The notes: generated by a model not told the origin, from the sequence alone. Counted from the first letter of the stretch, positions 47,601-56,475 are shown. The stretch is DNA of 64,000 bases from Bimastos eiseni (GCA_959347315.1 OY365814.1:29773251-29837250), one strand, 5' to 3'. Numbers and translations: made by a program.

Positions 47601-50600
47601 TGCTTACTAGCAGAAGAAATCTCATTTTATCACTTTGCAGTTTTGGGCTAATGACGAATAATTAACAGACGATTTCATTGGTCTGAGTGTCCCAAGCAAT
47701 ACTAGTAAACAGTGAACGTTTAATTAGTACAGAAGTATGTGTTAATGGTAGGATCAGGTGAACGTGGTAAAGGCATATAGAGTCTGCCTTTGTAGGAATC
47801 CATTGTAGAGTAGGAGGCAGCAGTAATCACGTCCTTCTCTGCCTGCCTGCCTGTCTGTCTGTATGTCTTTCATTATATGAATTGAATACAGCGCCCCTTC
47901 CAGATCGGCTTCTCAGAGGTGCTCCAGATCCAGGCCCAAACAACAAGAACAGTCTTGAGGTGTTGATGAAATGCATCAGAGGGTACCCTATCGGAAGGGA
48001 GTGAATGACCGAAGAGAGGCCGTTCCACGCTGTAGGGCCAGCCATGACGAACGTCCTGGACTGTGTCGTGGCTGTGTGAGTAAAAGGTACAAGGAGATAG
48101 ATGTTTAGTCGTTAAAAAATATCGATGACAGACGTGAAGAGAGATAATGCAGGAATAATAATTATGACCAGTAAGTTTACATCCAAGAGACTTGCGTTAA
48201 ATTTGATACAGTGATTCTATGACCTGCTGTCACCCTTTGTTTTTGTGCTTCCAGGTACGACGCGTTTTTGTTGGCTAAGAACAAACCGATTCCCGTTCCA
48301 ACGAGCATCATCCATGCCCCACTTCCAAAGCAGCAGTTTGGAGTGGAACTTAAGTAGTGAGTTGAGCTAGGCCATTTTTATCTTCTGAAGACCACTCAAT
48401 ATTTGCAATAAACCCCAAACTGACCAGTTGCAGATGAAATCAGTCGACCCACCCTCTGCTGACTGTTCATTCCTCCGAGTCGCACCTCTCCCACTCGATC
48501 ATCCAATGCACCTTGCTTATTTGATTGGATCGAGTATAATTATGACCGTTTCATTCATTGCAAGAGCTTATGTGTAGCGCCTCTGCAAGGTGACTACTCA
48601 GAGGTGCTTCCATCACAAGTTATTTACTTACTTATTTACTTACTCACTCACTCATTTACTTACTCACTTACATACTTACTCACTCATCAGCTCACTCACT
48701 TACTTATTCACTTACGCACCTACCTACTTGCTTACTCACTCACTCACTTACTTACTCACTCACTTACTTACTCATTCGCTCACTCACTTACTTATTCACT
48801 TACGCACTTACCTACTTGCTTACTACTCACTCACTCACTTACTCACTCACTCACGTACTTACGTGCTTACTCACTCATTCGCTCACTCACTTACTTATTC
48901 ACTTACCCACTTACTCACTCGCTCACTCACTTACTTACTCGCTCACGTACTTACGTGCTTACACATTCGCTCACTCACTTACTTATTCACTTACGCACTT
49001 ACCTACTTGCTTACTCACTCGCTCACTCACTTACTTATGTGCTTACTCATTCGCTCACTCACTTACTTATTCACTTACGCACTTACCCACTCACTTACTC
49101 ACTTAATTAATGATGAATTGTTTTGTTTTGTAGTATAAAGCAGCACAACAATGGAGAGATAATTCCACCTGTTGTTCGTCAGTGCGTCGACCATCTACGT
49201 GATCAGGGTAGCTCTACGCGTTCCTTCGTTCGCATTTTCATATCCCGATGCGTTTAAGTAATGCGAGTTTTGTGACTGCTTCCATTGAACGGTGTAGAAA
49301 ATATTATGTGCATCTTGACTTTCACAGAATCCCTTTGATCAATTCTCAATTTAACATGTTGACAATGTATTAGCATGTTAAACTGAGCTGAGCATTTTAT
49401 TTTGCACATCTGATATATATATATATATATGTATGTATGTATGTATGTATATATGTATATAAATGATATATATAAGACTAGCTGGGGCACCCAGTACCTG
49501 GGTAAAGAAAGGTTTTTGGCCACGGTGAGGAGGAAGACGGCGGCCGCCCCCTCTACTGGCTGTTCGGGGTGTTCCCCGAGCGAACGGCGATTGTAATGAG
49601 TAACTTCTATTGCTCTTGTGTACAGAGTATCAAGGTAATTAATTGATCCATGTTTGTATGTGTGTATGTTTGTGTTTGTTTATACGTATGTATGCATCGG
49701 GGTTTTTATCGTATGTTATCATAGAAGAATTATATTGCTGGGTCTAAGCAGATTGTTGCAACATTTTAATGAAATATTCTATTAGAAATGTAATGAAATA
49801 ACTTTTAAACTGACTTTGCTTTGTTAGGCCTAACTACGGAGGGCATTTTCCGTCGATCAGCCAACGCAAGTGACCTTAAGAAAGTTCAGAAATCATTCAA
49901 CGAAGGTATCGTCCAGTTTAGAGTACTTCTCTAATTTTTTCAAAGAAGTTTTTCTTTTGTTAATTTTGAAGAGGTAAATTGATGAAAGGAGATGTACGTA
50001 CAGCTAATTAGAAATAATGGATACAAGTGAGTTTTAGGACAGTTCTGAAACAAATACAGAACAAAGTTAAATGCTTTTGAAGAACAAGGTAAAAATTGTA
50101 TATGTAGGCTCATTTATTGCTATCATCTTATTAGTAGCTGCTTGAGCTCATTTGCATAGGATAATTTTGCTAAGCTCATTTTTGTAAGTTCATATGCATA
50201 ATCTTATTTGCATGAGCTCATTTGCACGAGCTCATTTGCACAAGCTCGTTTGCATAAGATCATTTGCATAAACTCATTTGCATAAGCTCATTTGCCTATT
50301 TATCTATTGTGCATATTTAGTTTCATATAGTTTCATTATTTTGCACTTTACCTATTGACTTATAATATTTGTCATAATAATAATGATCGTAATAATAATA
50401 GCGATTATAATGATAATGACCTAGTTTTCATCTCTTATGCAAAGTGATGACATCAGAGAAACTAGCTATCTATTTTTTTAATAAATATTTTTATCATCAT
50501 CATCGTCGTCGTCATCATCATCATTATCATTCCATCCCAGCAGAAGGATCTTCGATACAGCATCTAATCTAGTTGGCAGGATGTTCCTGCGGGGATGGAA

Positions 50601-52281
50601 TGATTACATTACAGTCGATGTGTTGAACCTTCCAGTGATTGGTTCTCATTGTGTTGCTTCCTGTCTAGGTCTTCCAGTGGACTTCAATCAGCTTGGAGAC
50701 GTCCATCTTCCAGCCGCGATCCTCAAGAGCTTCTTGCGACAGTTGCCGGAGCCTCTCTTGACCTATGACCTCTATGACCACATCATTCGTGTACAGTGTG
50801 AGTAGGGGATGCAGAGGGGGGTGTCTCTGATGCCCTCGTTTAAGGTAGGAATGATGTGATGACAGGTTTTGACCTTCTGAAATCTAACCTATGTAAAGTT
50901 GTAATATGGTTTCACATTAAAAAATAGATAAAAATGCACCACAGATTGGTCAATATTGACAAACATTTGGTGTATTTTTCACCAAACACTAGTTGAGTAA
51001 ATGTATGTATGTATGCATTTGACTATTTATATGGCGCCTTATAAGAACCTCTCGAAGGCGCTAAACGTAGCGACCCAGCAGATCTAAACAAATGACATTC
51101 AATGAATCCATGTTTAATTGTTCATTGTGCTGATGAACAGAAGTCCTGGTGATTGACGTCCTTTGTTTAAGTTTACAGAAATTCATCATCCACTTTCTTC
51201 AAATCACGTGTCCATAGGTTAGTTCTTTATTTTGCGCAGGTCTTCCTCAGGATGAGAGAATCAAAGAAATGAGACGGATCATGGTGGAGGAGTTGGTGGA
51301 GGACAACTACTTCATCCTCAAGTACATCTTACACTTCCTAACAGAGGTAGGAACATAACATGTAGCCTTGAGCTTAGCATGATGACTAGGGAATGTTCAT
51401 ATATTCTTGCACAACGCACATCTCTATATCTATGGAATTAATATAGCGCCCTTTCTGGATATCTATTCAGAGGTGCACGTACTTCACTCAAAATTTCTCA
51501 CTCCTGACTTTTAGAGAGTAAGTAATATCAAGTATAGTTGTATCAAATTGCATTGTATTGTATGCATCCACATACGACATATGTATATATGTAAACTCAT
51601 ATCACACCTATAGGTCAATCTGTCCTATTCTTTTCTGGCCTTAAGACTGTTCTATTTGACCGAGGCTGGGCTGGGAGCACTTCTGAGTAGATGGCCTTAA
51701 AAGCCACTGTAATAATAATAATATAATTATATATGTGAGCATACACATATACATATTCTGTTTGCTTCCACTTCAGATTTACTGTTCAGTGTGAACCTAG
51801 TTAAGTTTATTTTTGCTCAATTGCTTTCTCTAAAGCTAGACATCTGCTTTGACTGTTGACTCTAAAGTATCTATCTCTGCTTTATTTGCCGTATGTTATA
51901 AATTACTTAAGTGGCAGCTATTTTCCTTTCTGGGTCCCTGTTGTTGCTGACTGATGGTAAAGAATTATTTTTTCTCTTCTGCATTCAATGGCGTCAATAA
52001 AATGAATTGCATCTCTATTTACATATACAATTAGGATATACTGTGCATTGTATTATCTTACTGTATGTATCGAGTGTTAGACAGTAAGTAAGCAATATGA
52101 ACGATCTGTGCAGGTCGTGGAGAAGTCCGACAAGAACCGAATGAACGAACAGAACCTGGCGATCGTCTTCGGTCCGAACCTCATGTGGTCGAAGAACCAG
52201 GCGTCACTGACGTCCGTCGGGTACGTCAACTCGTGTACGCTCTTCATGATCAAGCACTACAAAGATCTGTTCGTCAAGTAG
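29561..52281 (+). CDS. ARHGAP1: ARHGAP1-type protein (p50RhoGAP/Cdc42GAP), CRAL-TRIO plus RhoGAP, complete spliced gene
   Basis: Join of 29561-29672, 31143-31244, 39984-40090, 40670-40736, 41261-41348, 42164-42295, 42966-43052, 43642-43740, 48255-48356, 49134-49207, 49828-49905, 50669-50797, 51240-51346 and 52114-52281: 1452 nt, 483 aa (human 439). Residues 1-107 are a divergent acidic N-terminus. About 113-262 form the CRAL-TRIO/Sec14 domain ([35 protein letters not shown]). A short linker with PIPVP and APLPK replaces the longer proline stretch of the human protein. The RhoGAP domain starts near [11 protein letters not shown], with [11 protein letters not shown] carrying the arginine finger (Arg332) and [12 protein letters not shown] near the end. 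By family knowledge it stimulates GTP hydrolysis by RhoA/Cdc42 and works at endosomal and plasma membranes. Invertebrates usually have one gene for both ARHGAP1 and ARHGAP8, so the symbol covers that clade. Exons 1-2 rest on splice phase and composition, the rest on clear similarity. Confidence 0.95.
30085..30196 (+). mobile_element. LINE 3' tail copy with (AAAT)n
   Basis: Shares CTTAAGACTGTCCTATTTAG, then GGAGTGCACCTGAGTAAATG and GTCTTGAAGGGACACTATAT, with the tails at 24.6, 51.6 and 60.4 kb, and ends in an AAAT tetranucleotide tail. It lies in ARHGAP1 intron 1. Confidence 0.65.
30646..30866 (+). mobile_element. tRNA-derived SINE (family A)
   Basis: A-box GTGGCCAATTGGTTAGAGCG, B-box GGGTTCAACTC, then GGGACCTTGAGCAAGTCCTT, a TGCAGTTGCA hairpin, and a GCATTGTATTGTAT tail. 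The same order is found at 60591-60822 (plus) and 25536-25755 (minus). It lies in ARHGAP1 intron 1. Confidence 0.88.
31012..31082 (+). repeat. Dispersed ~70-bp repeat (CGCCCTCCTCCTTTATCCAG)
   Basis: TAGCGTCGCCCTCCTCCTTT then ATCCAGGCTTGGGACTAGCA and AGTGCAGGCAGTGGC. The same block occurs at 40265-40338, and a shorter one at 17036-17075. It lies 60 bp upstream of ARHGAP1 exon 2. Confidence 0.7.
31143..31244 (+). CDS. ARHGAP1: ARHGAP1 predicted exon 2
   Basis: Acceptor GGCTTTCAG|AC and donor GAAG|GTCCGG frame 102 nt coding [20 protein letters not shown] then [14 protein letters not shown]. Only this of the three plus frames is open and its phases fit exons 1 and 3. The KWEEP and acidic pattern loosely resembles the HLKWDDP region before the human Sec14 domain. 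An 84-codon minus-strand frame overlaps it and is taken as a shadow. Confidence 0.65.
31368..31452 (+). mobile_element. LINE 3' tail copy with (ATTG)n
   Basis: GAGCGTCTCTGAGTTGATAT then CTTGAAGGGGCGTTGTATTA, followed by a run of GATTGATTG. It is close to the copies at 24.6 and 60.4 kb. Confidence 0.65.
33218..33668. mobile_element. pogo/Tigger-type MITE with TA duplication
   Basis: 451 bp with inverted ends CAGTGAAACCTTGTTATCCA (left) and CAGTGAAACCTCGTTAACGT (right end reversed), each flanked by TA (33216-33217 and 33669-33670). The CAGTGAAACCTCG start is typical of Tigger/pogo ends. No transposase frame was seen. It lies in ARHGAP1 intron 2. Confidence 0.85.
34204..34440. repeat. 63-bp tandem repeat, >3 copies
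   Basis: Three nearly identical 63-bp units (containing ATTCATGACTGTTGATTATC and TTGTTTGCATTGACTTGCTC) plus partial flanking copies. The unit is 21 codons long, so it creates a repetitive pseudo-ORF. The near-identity points to recent expansion. Confidence 0.92.
35812..35935. mobile_element. hAT-like element end fused to an (AG)n tract
   Basis: GGCAGTGGTTCTTAACCTTT matches the outer 16-20 bp of hAT MITE ends. About 60 bp later the sequence becomes an AG-rich tract (about 35876-35935). A matching right end was not found, so it is a fragment. Confidence 0.45.
36228..36745 (+). pseudogene. LINE ORF2 C-terminal fragment and 3' tail
   Basis: Translation gives [20 protein letters not shown] then [12 protein letters not shown], an eroded match to the LHWLPxxxRIxFK...YKxxxGxAPxY block following reverse transcriptase in CR1/L2-like LINEs. 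It ends with CACTGGGAACGCTATGGAAT and a GTGCTATATAAATTGAT tail. Several disruptions are present. Confidence 0.55.
37715..37960. repeat. (ATCC)n-rich tract
   Basis: Irregular CATCCATC/CATTCATC tetranucleotide tracts mixed with unique sequence in ARHGAP1 intron 2, next to GTATATACAT-type repeats. Confidence 0.85.
38555..39195. repeat. Eroded ~45-bp minisatellite (GGGTGAATCTTGGCCCAA)
   Basis: About a dozen diverged copies of a unit containing GGTTGAGT, GGGTGAATCTTGGCCCAA and GAAATGG. Spacing is irregular, so this is an old array. The plus strand is G/T-rich throughout. Confidence 0.65.
39341..39810. mobile_element. MITE family G, copy 2 (inverted relative to copy 1)
   Basis: The left end GAGGCCCATCCACATATTAC then GTAC, and the interior (TTGCACAGCGTACATTTCGT; AACTTGCATTTGAAAC-like; TTATATTTGCATATGTACAT) are the reverse complement of the element at 19788-20238. 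The right end (about 39790-39810) is degraded. It lies just before ARHGAP1 exon 3. Confidence 0.7.
39984..40090 (+). CDS. ARHGAP1: ARHGAP1 exon 3
   Basis: Acceptor CTGATTAG|AA. It encodes [20 protein letters not shown] then [15 protein letters not shown], an acidic segment before the CRAL-TRIO domain. Donor CTCAG|GTCATC, phase 0. Confidence 0.8.
40265..40338 (+). repeat. Dispersed ~70-bp repeat, second copy
   Basis: TTAGCGTTGCCATCCTCGTT then TATCCATTCTTGGGACTGGC and AGTGCAGGCAGTGGCGGC, parallel to 31012-31082. It lies in ARHGAP1 intron 3 between (TAG)n-rich stretches. Confidence 0.7.
40670..40736 (+). CDS. ARHGAP1: ARHGAP1 exon 4
   Basis: Acceptor CCAAACAG|GAG. It encodes [20 protein letters not shown] then LA, aligning with human PYYDIARHQIVEVAG at the start of the Sec14 domain. 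Donor GCGG|GTGAGA, phase 1. Confidence 0.92.
40996..41190. repeat. (ATCC)n-rich microsatellite, ARHGAP1 intron 4
   Basis: CCATCCATCCTTCAATCCAT units repeated irregularly for about 190 bp, ending about 70 bp before exon 5. They produce a serine/histidine/proline pseudo-frame that happens to run into exon 5. Confidence 0.92.
41261..41348 (+). CDS. ARHGAP1: ARHGAP1 exon 5
   Basis: Acceptor CTTACAG|GT. It encodes [20 protein letters not shown] then ELDHQRLL, nearly identical to human DDKYGRKIIVFSACRMPP. Donor CTCAA|GTATGG, phase 2. Confidence 0.96.
42164..42295 (+). CDS. ARHGAP1: ARHGAP1 exon 6
   Basis: Acceptor TTTCTAG|A. It encodes [20 protein letters not shown] then [23 protein letters not shown], the core of the CRAL-TRIO fold and close to human throughout. 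Donor CGAAA|GTACGT, phase 2. Confidence 0.97.
42966..43052 (+). CDS. ARHGAP1: ARHGAP1 exon 7
   Basis: Acceptor TTTTCAG|G. It encodes [20 protein letters not shown] then WNIFRPII, matching human YKKNIKALYIVHPTMFIKTL. Donor ATCAG|GTAGAG, phase 2. Confidence 0.96.
43187..43556. mobile_element. hAT-type MITE (TAGGG ends), ARHGAP1 intron 7
   Basis: 370 bp from TAGGGTACAACCGAGTAGG to CCGGTTATGCCCTA, imperfect inverted ends (TAGGG...AACCG). The flanks GCTAGTAT (43179-43186) and GCAAGTAT (43557-43564) agree at 7 of 8 bases, consistent with an 8-bp hAT duplication. No coding capacity. Confidence 0.75.
43642..43740 (+). CDS. ARHGAP1: ARHGAP1 exon 8
   Basis: Acceptor GTTTTAG|C. It encodes [20 protein letters not shown] then [12 protein letters not shown], the end of the CRAL-TRIO domain. 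Donor AGAGA|GTAAGT, phase 2. Confidence 0.96.
45683..45715 (+). CDS. ARHGAP1: ARHGAP1 predicted 33-nt cassette exon
   Basis: Acceptor TTCTCTTACAG|C and donor TCATG|GTAAAC frame exactly 33 nt, phase 2 in and phase 2 out, coding [11 protein letters not shown]. It lies between exon 8 and the exon at 48255, which itself starts YDAFLL. Inclusion adds 11 residues at the CRAL-TRIO/RhoGAP linker without changing frame (494 aa) and changes the preceding Glu to Asp. It could be a duplicated exon start, a true microexon or chance; RNA evidence is needed. Confidence 0.5.
45888..46085. repeat. ~38-bp tandem repeat (ATTGAGCAATGAACAGACAC)
   Basis: Five copies of a unit reading ATATTGAGCAATGAACAGAC then ACGGAGAGAG, with 10-20% divergence. 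It starts about 170 bp downstream of the predicted cassette exon. Minus-strand frames through it ([10 protein letters not shown]) are repeat artefacts. Confidence 0.88.
47155..47222. repeat. 27-bp repeat, three copies
   Basis: CATGTTCTAATATGATTCAA then AATC, repeated two and a half to three times with one or two changes. Confidence 0.8.
47880..48085 (-). pseudogene. LINE ORF2 C-terminal fragment and 3' tail
   Basis: The minus strand encodes [20 protein letters not shown] then IHSLP, the GPxxWNxLP block at the end of CR1/L2-like ORF2. This is followed by GGATCTGGAGCACCTCTGAG and GAAGGGGCGCTGTATTCAAT, the same 3' tail seen elsewhere. It ties the dispersed tails to a coding LINE. Confidence 0.75.
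48255..48356 (+). CDS. ARHGAP1: ARHGAP1 exon 9 (linker and start of GAP region)
   Basis: Acceptor CTTCCAG|G. It encodes [20 protein letters not shown] then [13 protein letters not shown], matching human YDDFLKSTQ and NQQFGVSLQ. Two donors are possible; AAGTA|GTGAGT is stronger and restores the conserved KYIK, so it was chosen over CTTAA|GTAGTG. Confidence 0.95.
48625..49108. repeat. (ACTC/ACTT)n tetranucleotide satellite, ARHGAP1 intron
   Basis: About 480 bp of ACTC, ACTT and ACGC/ACCT tetranucleotides with larger internal duplications (blocks such as TTCACTTACGCACTTACCTA recur). It ends about 25 bp before the exon 10 acceptor. It yields three long plus-strand pseudo-ORFs of leucine/threonine/tyrosine repeats. 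Confidence 0.95.
49134..49207 (+). CDS. ARHGAP1: ARHGAP1 exon 10
   Basis: Acceptor TTTTGTAG|T. It encodes [20 protein letters not shown] then LRDQ, the first helices of the RhoGAP domain. Donor CAGG|GTAGCT, phase 1. Confidence 0.95.
49828..49905 (+). CDS. ARHGAP1: ARHGAP1 exon 11 (arginine finger)
   Basis: Acceptor TTTGTTAG|GC. It encodes [20 protein letters not shown] then KSFNE. The first Arg of GIFRRS is the catalytic arginine finger inserted into the GTPase active site. Donor GAAG|GTATCG, phase 1. Confidence 0.97.
50140..50300. repeat. 18-bp tandem repeat (AAGCTCATTTGCATA)
   Basis: About eight copies of a unit around CATAAGCTCATTTGCACG in ARHGAP1 intron 11. Each copy holds ATTTGCAT, which is an octamer (POU-factor) consensus; this is probably fortuitous. 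Confidence 0.85.
50669..50797 (+). CDS. ARHGAP1: ARHGAP1 exon 12
   Basis: Acceptor CCTGTCTAG|GT. It encodes [20 protein letters not shown] then [22 protein letters not shown], the conserved RhoGAP core including the LPEPLLT motif. Donor CAGT|GTGAGT, phase 1. Confidence 0.97.
51240..51346 (+). CDS. ARHGAP1: ARHGAP1 exon 13
   Basis: Acceptor TTGCGCAG|GT. It encodes [20 protein letters not shown] then [15 protein letters not shown]. Donor GAG|GTAGGA, phase 0. Confidence 0.96.
51620..51735 (+). mobile_element. LINE 3' tail copy with (AAT)n
   Basis: CTTAAGACTGTTCTATTTGA, GGGAGCACTTCTGAGTAGAT and GCCTTAAAAGCCACTGTAAT match the tail at 30.1 kb. It ends in (AAT)n. ARHGAP1 intron 13. Reversed short tails also lie at about 51010-51065 and 51430-51480. 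Confidence 0.65.
52114..52281 (+). CDS. ARHGAP1: ARHGAP1 exon 14 (stop)
   Basis: Acceptor CTGTGCAG|GTC. It encodes [25 protein letters not shown] and a tail ending [12 protein letters not shown] at 52279-52281. [12 protein letters not shown] carries the conserved asparagines that complete the GAP active site. Confidence 0.97.
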   Translation, partial: VVEKSDKNRMNEQNLAIVFGPNLMWSKNQASLTSVGYVNSCTLFMIKHYKDLFVK

Positions 52282-55200
52282 CCTCTTGCGCTTCGCTGCC
52301 ATTGGGTCCGGCGACTCTACTAAAACTCAAGGAAAACGAAAATTGGAAGAACGTGTTTTAAATTGTCTGAAGTTTTATGCCGACCTCGTTATGTTTTTAG
52401 AGAAAAAAACACGAACCAAGTTGCGATGTCCAGGATGTGTTGCTAGGGTCATCTAGTTTTTAAAACATGGTAACGTAAGAGGGCATTTATATAGCGCCTT
52501 TTGGAGCCTGTAAATAGAGCTTACTGTTATTTATGTGTCGGGTTTTGGATAGTTTCTTGTCATGTAATGAGTGAAACCGTTTAGTTAGGTTGCCGATGAA
52601 GACGTGATTTATTGAGAGCTGGGATGTGTCTTGCTGCAGTGAGTTAGTTATCAAAATGATTACTGTTGTTATTTTTCTAGAAATTGCAGTCTCTTATTCT
52701 GTTGCTGGCTTCATACAAATCTTATTTAAATTTTGGTGTGCATTGCGTTTCTTGAGAAAAATACTAAGTGTTTCAAGTTAACTATGAAGGCAGTCGAGTG
52801 GTGCTCAATGGTTTCAATGTCAAACATCTGTCATTTTTGTTCATGTTATTCCTGCAAATGCTTTCCATAATTAATTAACAGCCTATTTACTAATATTTAA
52901 TATACAAGTGCTTAATGAAAGCCTTTGTATGGCTCTTGCATTATGGGCCACTAATTATAATTGGTGCCATTATGTTACATAGTAGTGATAATTTAGAAAG
53001 CAGTGGTGTTTTTTCTTGAGTTCAAAACTTAGGCTCATTTTCTTGGGTCCAAAATACGGTTTGATGTAGAAACATGTTTAGAATTTTGTTTATAGCCAAT
53101 TTGTTATTTTAATGCAGTATCAGCTTGATAAGGCATTTGTCACCCAATTCCACATCCAAATTGCGTTTTCTGAGATTCTCTGTTAATCTAGTTGTGAAAT
53201 GGGTAGTTGTGCCAGATTGAGAATTTACAGCCATATCACTTTCTAAAAAGGTCTGTTAACTGCTAAAACATGCCTCTAAAGACTCTGGAGTTCTGTATTC
53301 TACATACCTTGTGTTCTGGCATTTAATTAGTTACCTAGGAATTCTTAGTTTTTGCCATATAAAATTTGTTTGAAACTTCTTATTGCAACACCTGTGTCCC
53401 GCAAAAACTTCCGAATTTTTGCAACGTTCCTTTAAACCGTTTTTGTCGTGCAACCACTTTTTTCGAACAACTTCTTTGCCAATGATCTATGGTTTTATTT
53501 TGACCTCAGACTTTGTTTTAAGGTCCCGCACAATTACATGTAGGCCTACTTACTGTTTTTTGCGTGTTAGTGATTTTGTTTTGTTTTAGAACTGTAGTCA
53601 AGAAGACAGAAAAATGTGTCTGTTGATGTCGTGATTTGCATTTAAAACATCATTCAAATCGTTTCTGCTTGTGTTAGATTTTCGAGTGTTTGATGGAAGA
53701 TTGTATAATAATAGAGTAATTTGACATTATGTAATGTAGATACACAATTATATAGTGCCCTCTAAGGGCTTCCGTGTAAATGTAGCAAATGTGAACATGA
53801 GATGAGAACCATTGTTTGCTGTTGTGTAATGTATACATATCGCGGTTTGAATGCTAGTCTAATAAGTTAATGCAAAATTCCCAAGGAGTCTAAAGTCTCC
53901 AGGAATTTCTGAAGGGAAACACTTAAATGTTTCTCTGACTCCGAATTTGGGTTAGTAGTTCCACCATGTTCATTGAATTTCTAATCAATAAAGTTCACAC
54001 CGTCTGTTAAATTCTAAGGATGAAATTTATAAGGTCTACCCATCTATGAAAAATGTATGAAATTTCTAATTAATTTCTATGGTCTATCTATAATTATATG
54101 AAATTTCTAACATGTGCATTTCTTGGAAATTTCCATGGTCTATTGAATTTTTAATATTCACTCCTCCAAGAAATTACTGACATTCTACCCATCCTTGAAA
54201 GTTTTAAGGTTCAAGGATTTATGGTCAATGATCCGTGGTTTTAAAGTCGCCTACAATATGTTTATTGTGTATGCTGTGTTGAACTTTCGATTGATTATAA
54301 TAGTTCTGTAATTCATTTATTGTTATGATGCTGTGTTAATGGATAGGTTTATAATAATTCTTGTAATACTAATATTAAGTTGCATGTTGTATGTAAAATA
54401 TCCAAGTTTTAATTTCAACAAATCTTATTCACCAGTGTTTTTTTACTGACAACACTTTTAGCGAACAAAGCTGAACTGACAAATTCTTTTAAATCATCTG
54501 TTAATCGAATAATCTTTTCAGTGTATATATTTCAAGTGATTGATTTTCCTAGGTTCCATTCTCCTGACTACTGTTTTGCAGCAGACATTAATAAATTTGA
54601 AATAGTTTAAATACTTAGTGGCAAAGAATTCCAAACCAGTTTCAAACTCTTAATTTTCTTTAGGACTGTTGAACTGTAAATGTGCTGCTGATATAGAAGG
54701 AAATATGCGTAGTCTTTAGCACATTACTGGAATTTTAACGCAAGACTTTTAGAACCGCACAGTAAATTGTTATTTAAATGCGATACCAGTGTATTATAAA
54801 GCATTTCTTATCTGTAAAGGATGTCCTAGGCTCATCAGTTACACGTTAATCTCCTGTTCTTAATCTGATTGTGAGTATGAAGCACTAAGACTACTCTGTT
54901 GATGTTGTAGGATTATGTAATGGGTTAGTTTGGATGCTAGCAGTCATATAGAGGGACTTTAATTAGATCCAGGGCAGTTAAGACTGATTGCATTTGGTTT
55001 AAGACTCAGGCTGCTGTAATAATTTTTTTTGTAGGTGAGGACGTCCATAATGGGTACCCATCCACTTTTGTGCATTTGAGTAAACCTTGGTGGATGTCCT
55101 TAAGAGGTGATACCCCTTCAGTTTAATTTGTGACACAAGGACCGAGTGATTGAAAGCTCACCTGCCCTCACTTGGCCACTCTGCCATGTAAGGTGGTATG

Positions 55201-56097
55201 TTATCGAATCTTGAACAAGAGCTTGTGTAGTGCATCATGCGTTGAAACTAGGACTTTAGGTGATGGAGTTATATAATTTTAATTAAAGTAGTAAAGTCAC
55301 TGATTCGTGAATGATATCTGGACATCACAATCTTAGTGTTTACCTTTAATCGAGATTTGTGATGTTCGGAATATAATGATGTCATGGTTAGCATGCCTGA
55401 CTGACTGACTGACTGACTGTATAGTGCAGTTAATATCCTGTGTCAAATTTTTTAAATTCCTTATTGCTAGTTTAATAATTTTGTGTTGTTGCATACCTGC
55501 TGTCGGTACTGTTAAAATCGGTACTGTTGAAACACTTCTCATGCATCATTTGATTTTATGACTTCTGTCAACATAATGTTTTTTGTTTCATAAAATATGT
55601 TTTACAGGCTTAGAAGGTAGCTGACCAATGACAATGAAAGTTGATCTGTGTTACAAGTTGAATTCTTGCAAGATATTGCAAAGAATGGCACAAGGTTACT
55701 TCAGTGATGTGCTAGCGAATATCTCTCTTTAATACTATGTTGCGTCTAAATTGTCAGTATTTGCCAATTTTCATTCTTGATAGATTAGAATTTTTGATGC
55801 ATCCATGTACATCAATATTTGTGCTGTATAAATTGGACATATTGAGGCTTTCTGCATGTTGTATTAACTACTGCATGGAGCAATATTTTAAGGGAAATAA
55901 ACTGACCAAATAGTCACTTGTAGATAAATCAGTAGAGTGTGTTAGTGCTGTTACAGAAAATTGTCTAATCTGGATGGGGAAAACACCTAACCTTCAATAA
56001 ATTTGGACAAAAGGTTTCTCAACTGAATCTGATACAATTTTTTCAGGCTTATTACATACTAAAAGTTTTCTATAATCTGACCTTCGGAAAAGAGTCA
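52282..56097. other. ARHGAP1 3' UTR and downstream flank
   Basis: AT-rich, no coding exon recognised. ARHGAP1 transcripts probably end in this stretch. Short reversed LINE-tail fragments (TTTATATAGCGCC) occur at about 52488 and 53745. Confidence 0.6.
53987..53992 (+). promoter_or_regulatory. Candidate poly(A) signal AATAAA for ARHGAP1
   Basis: A canonical AATAAA about 1.7 kb after the stop, followed by TG/T-rich sequence within 40 bp. Others exist at about 54589 and 55898, so this is only a candidate. Confidence 0.3.
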
Positions 56098-56330
56098 TTT
56101 TCAAGATGGCGACCAACATGGCCGCCGAAAGCTAAAAACACTTTTCAATCTACATGTAGGAAGGTGTTTTAGTTGTCAAACTGTAGGATTTTGTATGATC
56201 ATTAACACTTGGTAATAGTTTACCCTGTTTGGACTATGATCAAGGGGTAACTTTCAAAATGGCGTCCAGCATGGCTGCCGAAAGCTAAAAAATTTTATTT
56301 CTAAAGAACCATTCAATCTAGGAATGTGTT
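56098..56330. repeat. Duplicated AAGATGGCG-AACATGGCC block
   Basis: Two copies about 155 bp apart of a block reading TTTCAAGATGGCGACCAACA then TGGCCGCCGAAAGCTAAAAA (second copy TTTCAAAATGGCGTCCAGCA). Each holds two ATGGCNNCC motifs close to the YY1 consensus. It is likely part of a repeat element just left of the large array. Confidence 0.6.
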
Positions 56331-56369
56331 TTTGATTTCAAACTAAAGGCTTTATTGAAGGTATGGGAA

Positions 56370-56475
56370 AGTGAGAGGAAAGAGAGGGTGAGAGTATTGG
56401 AGGTTAGGGAGGGTGAGAGTATTGGAGGTAAGGGATGATGAGTGTAATGGAGGTAAGGGAGGATGAGAGTATTCG
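56370..56475. repeat. Left outlier copies of the 25-bp satellite
   Basis: Four diverged copies of GAGAGTATTGGAGGTAAGGG separated from the main array by 200 bp of unrelated sequence that includes the left inverted arm. Confidence 0.85.

Larger units (their letters stand above)
43741..48254. other. ARHGAP1 intron 8 (4.5 kb, contains the cassette exon)
   Basis: Besides the predicted 33-nt exon it holds a 38-bp-type tandem repeat (45888-46085), a CATT run (46330-46350), a 27-bp triplet repeat (47155-47222) and a reversed LINE fragment (47880-48085). Positions 44040-45650 contain no recognised exon or element. Confidence 0.65.

Noticed and set aside
48590..49138. 182- and 168-codon plus-strand frames rich in Leu/Thr/Tyr
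   Set aside because: Translation of the ACTC/ACTT tetranucleotide array inside an ARHGAP1 intron.
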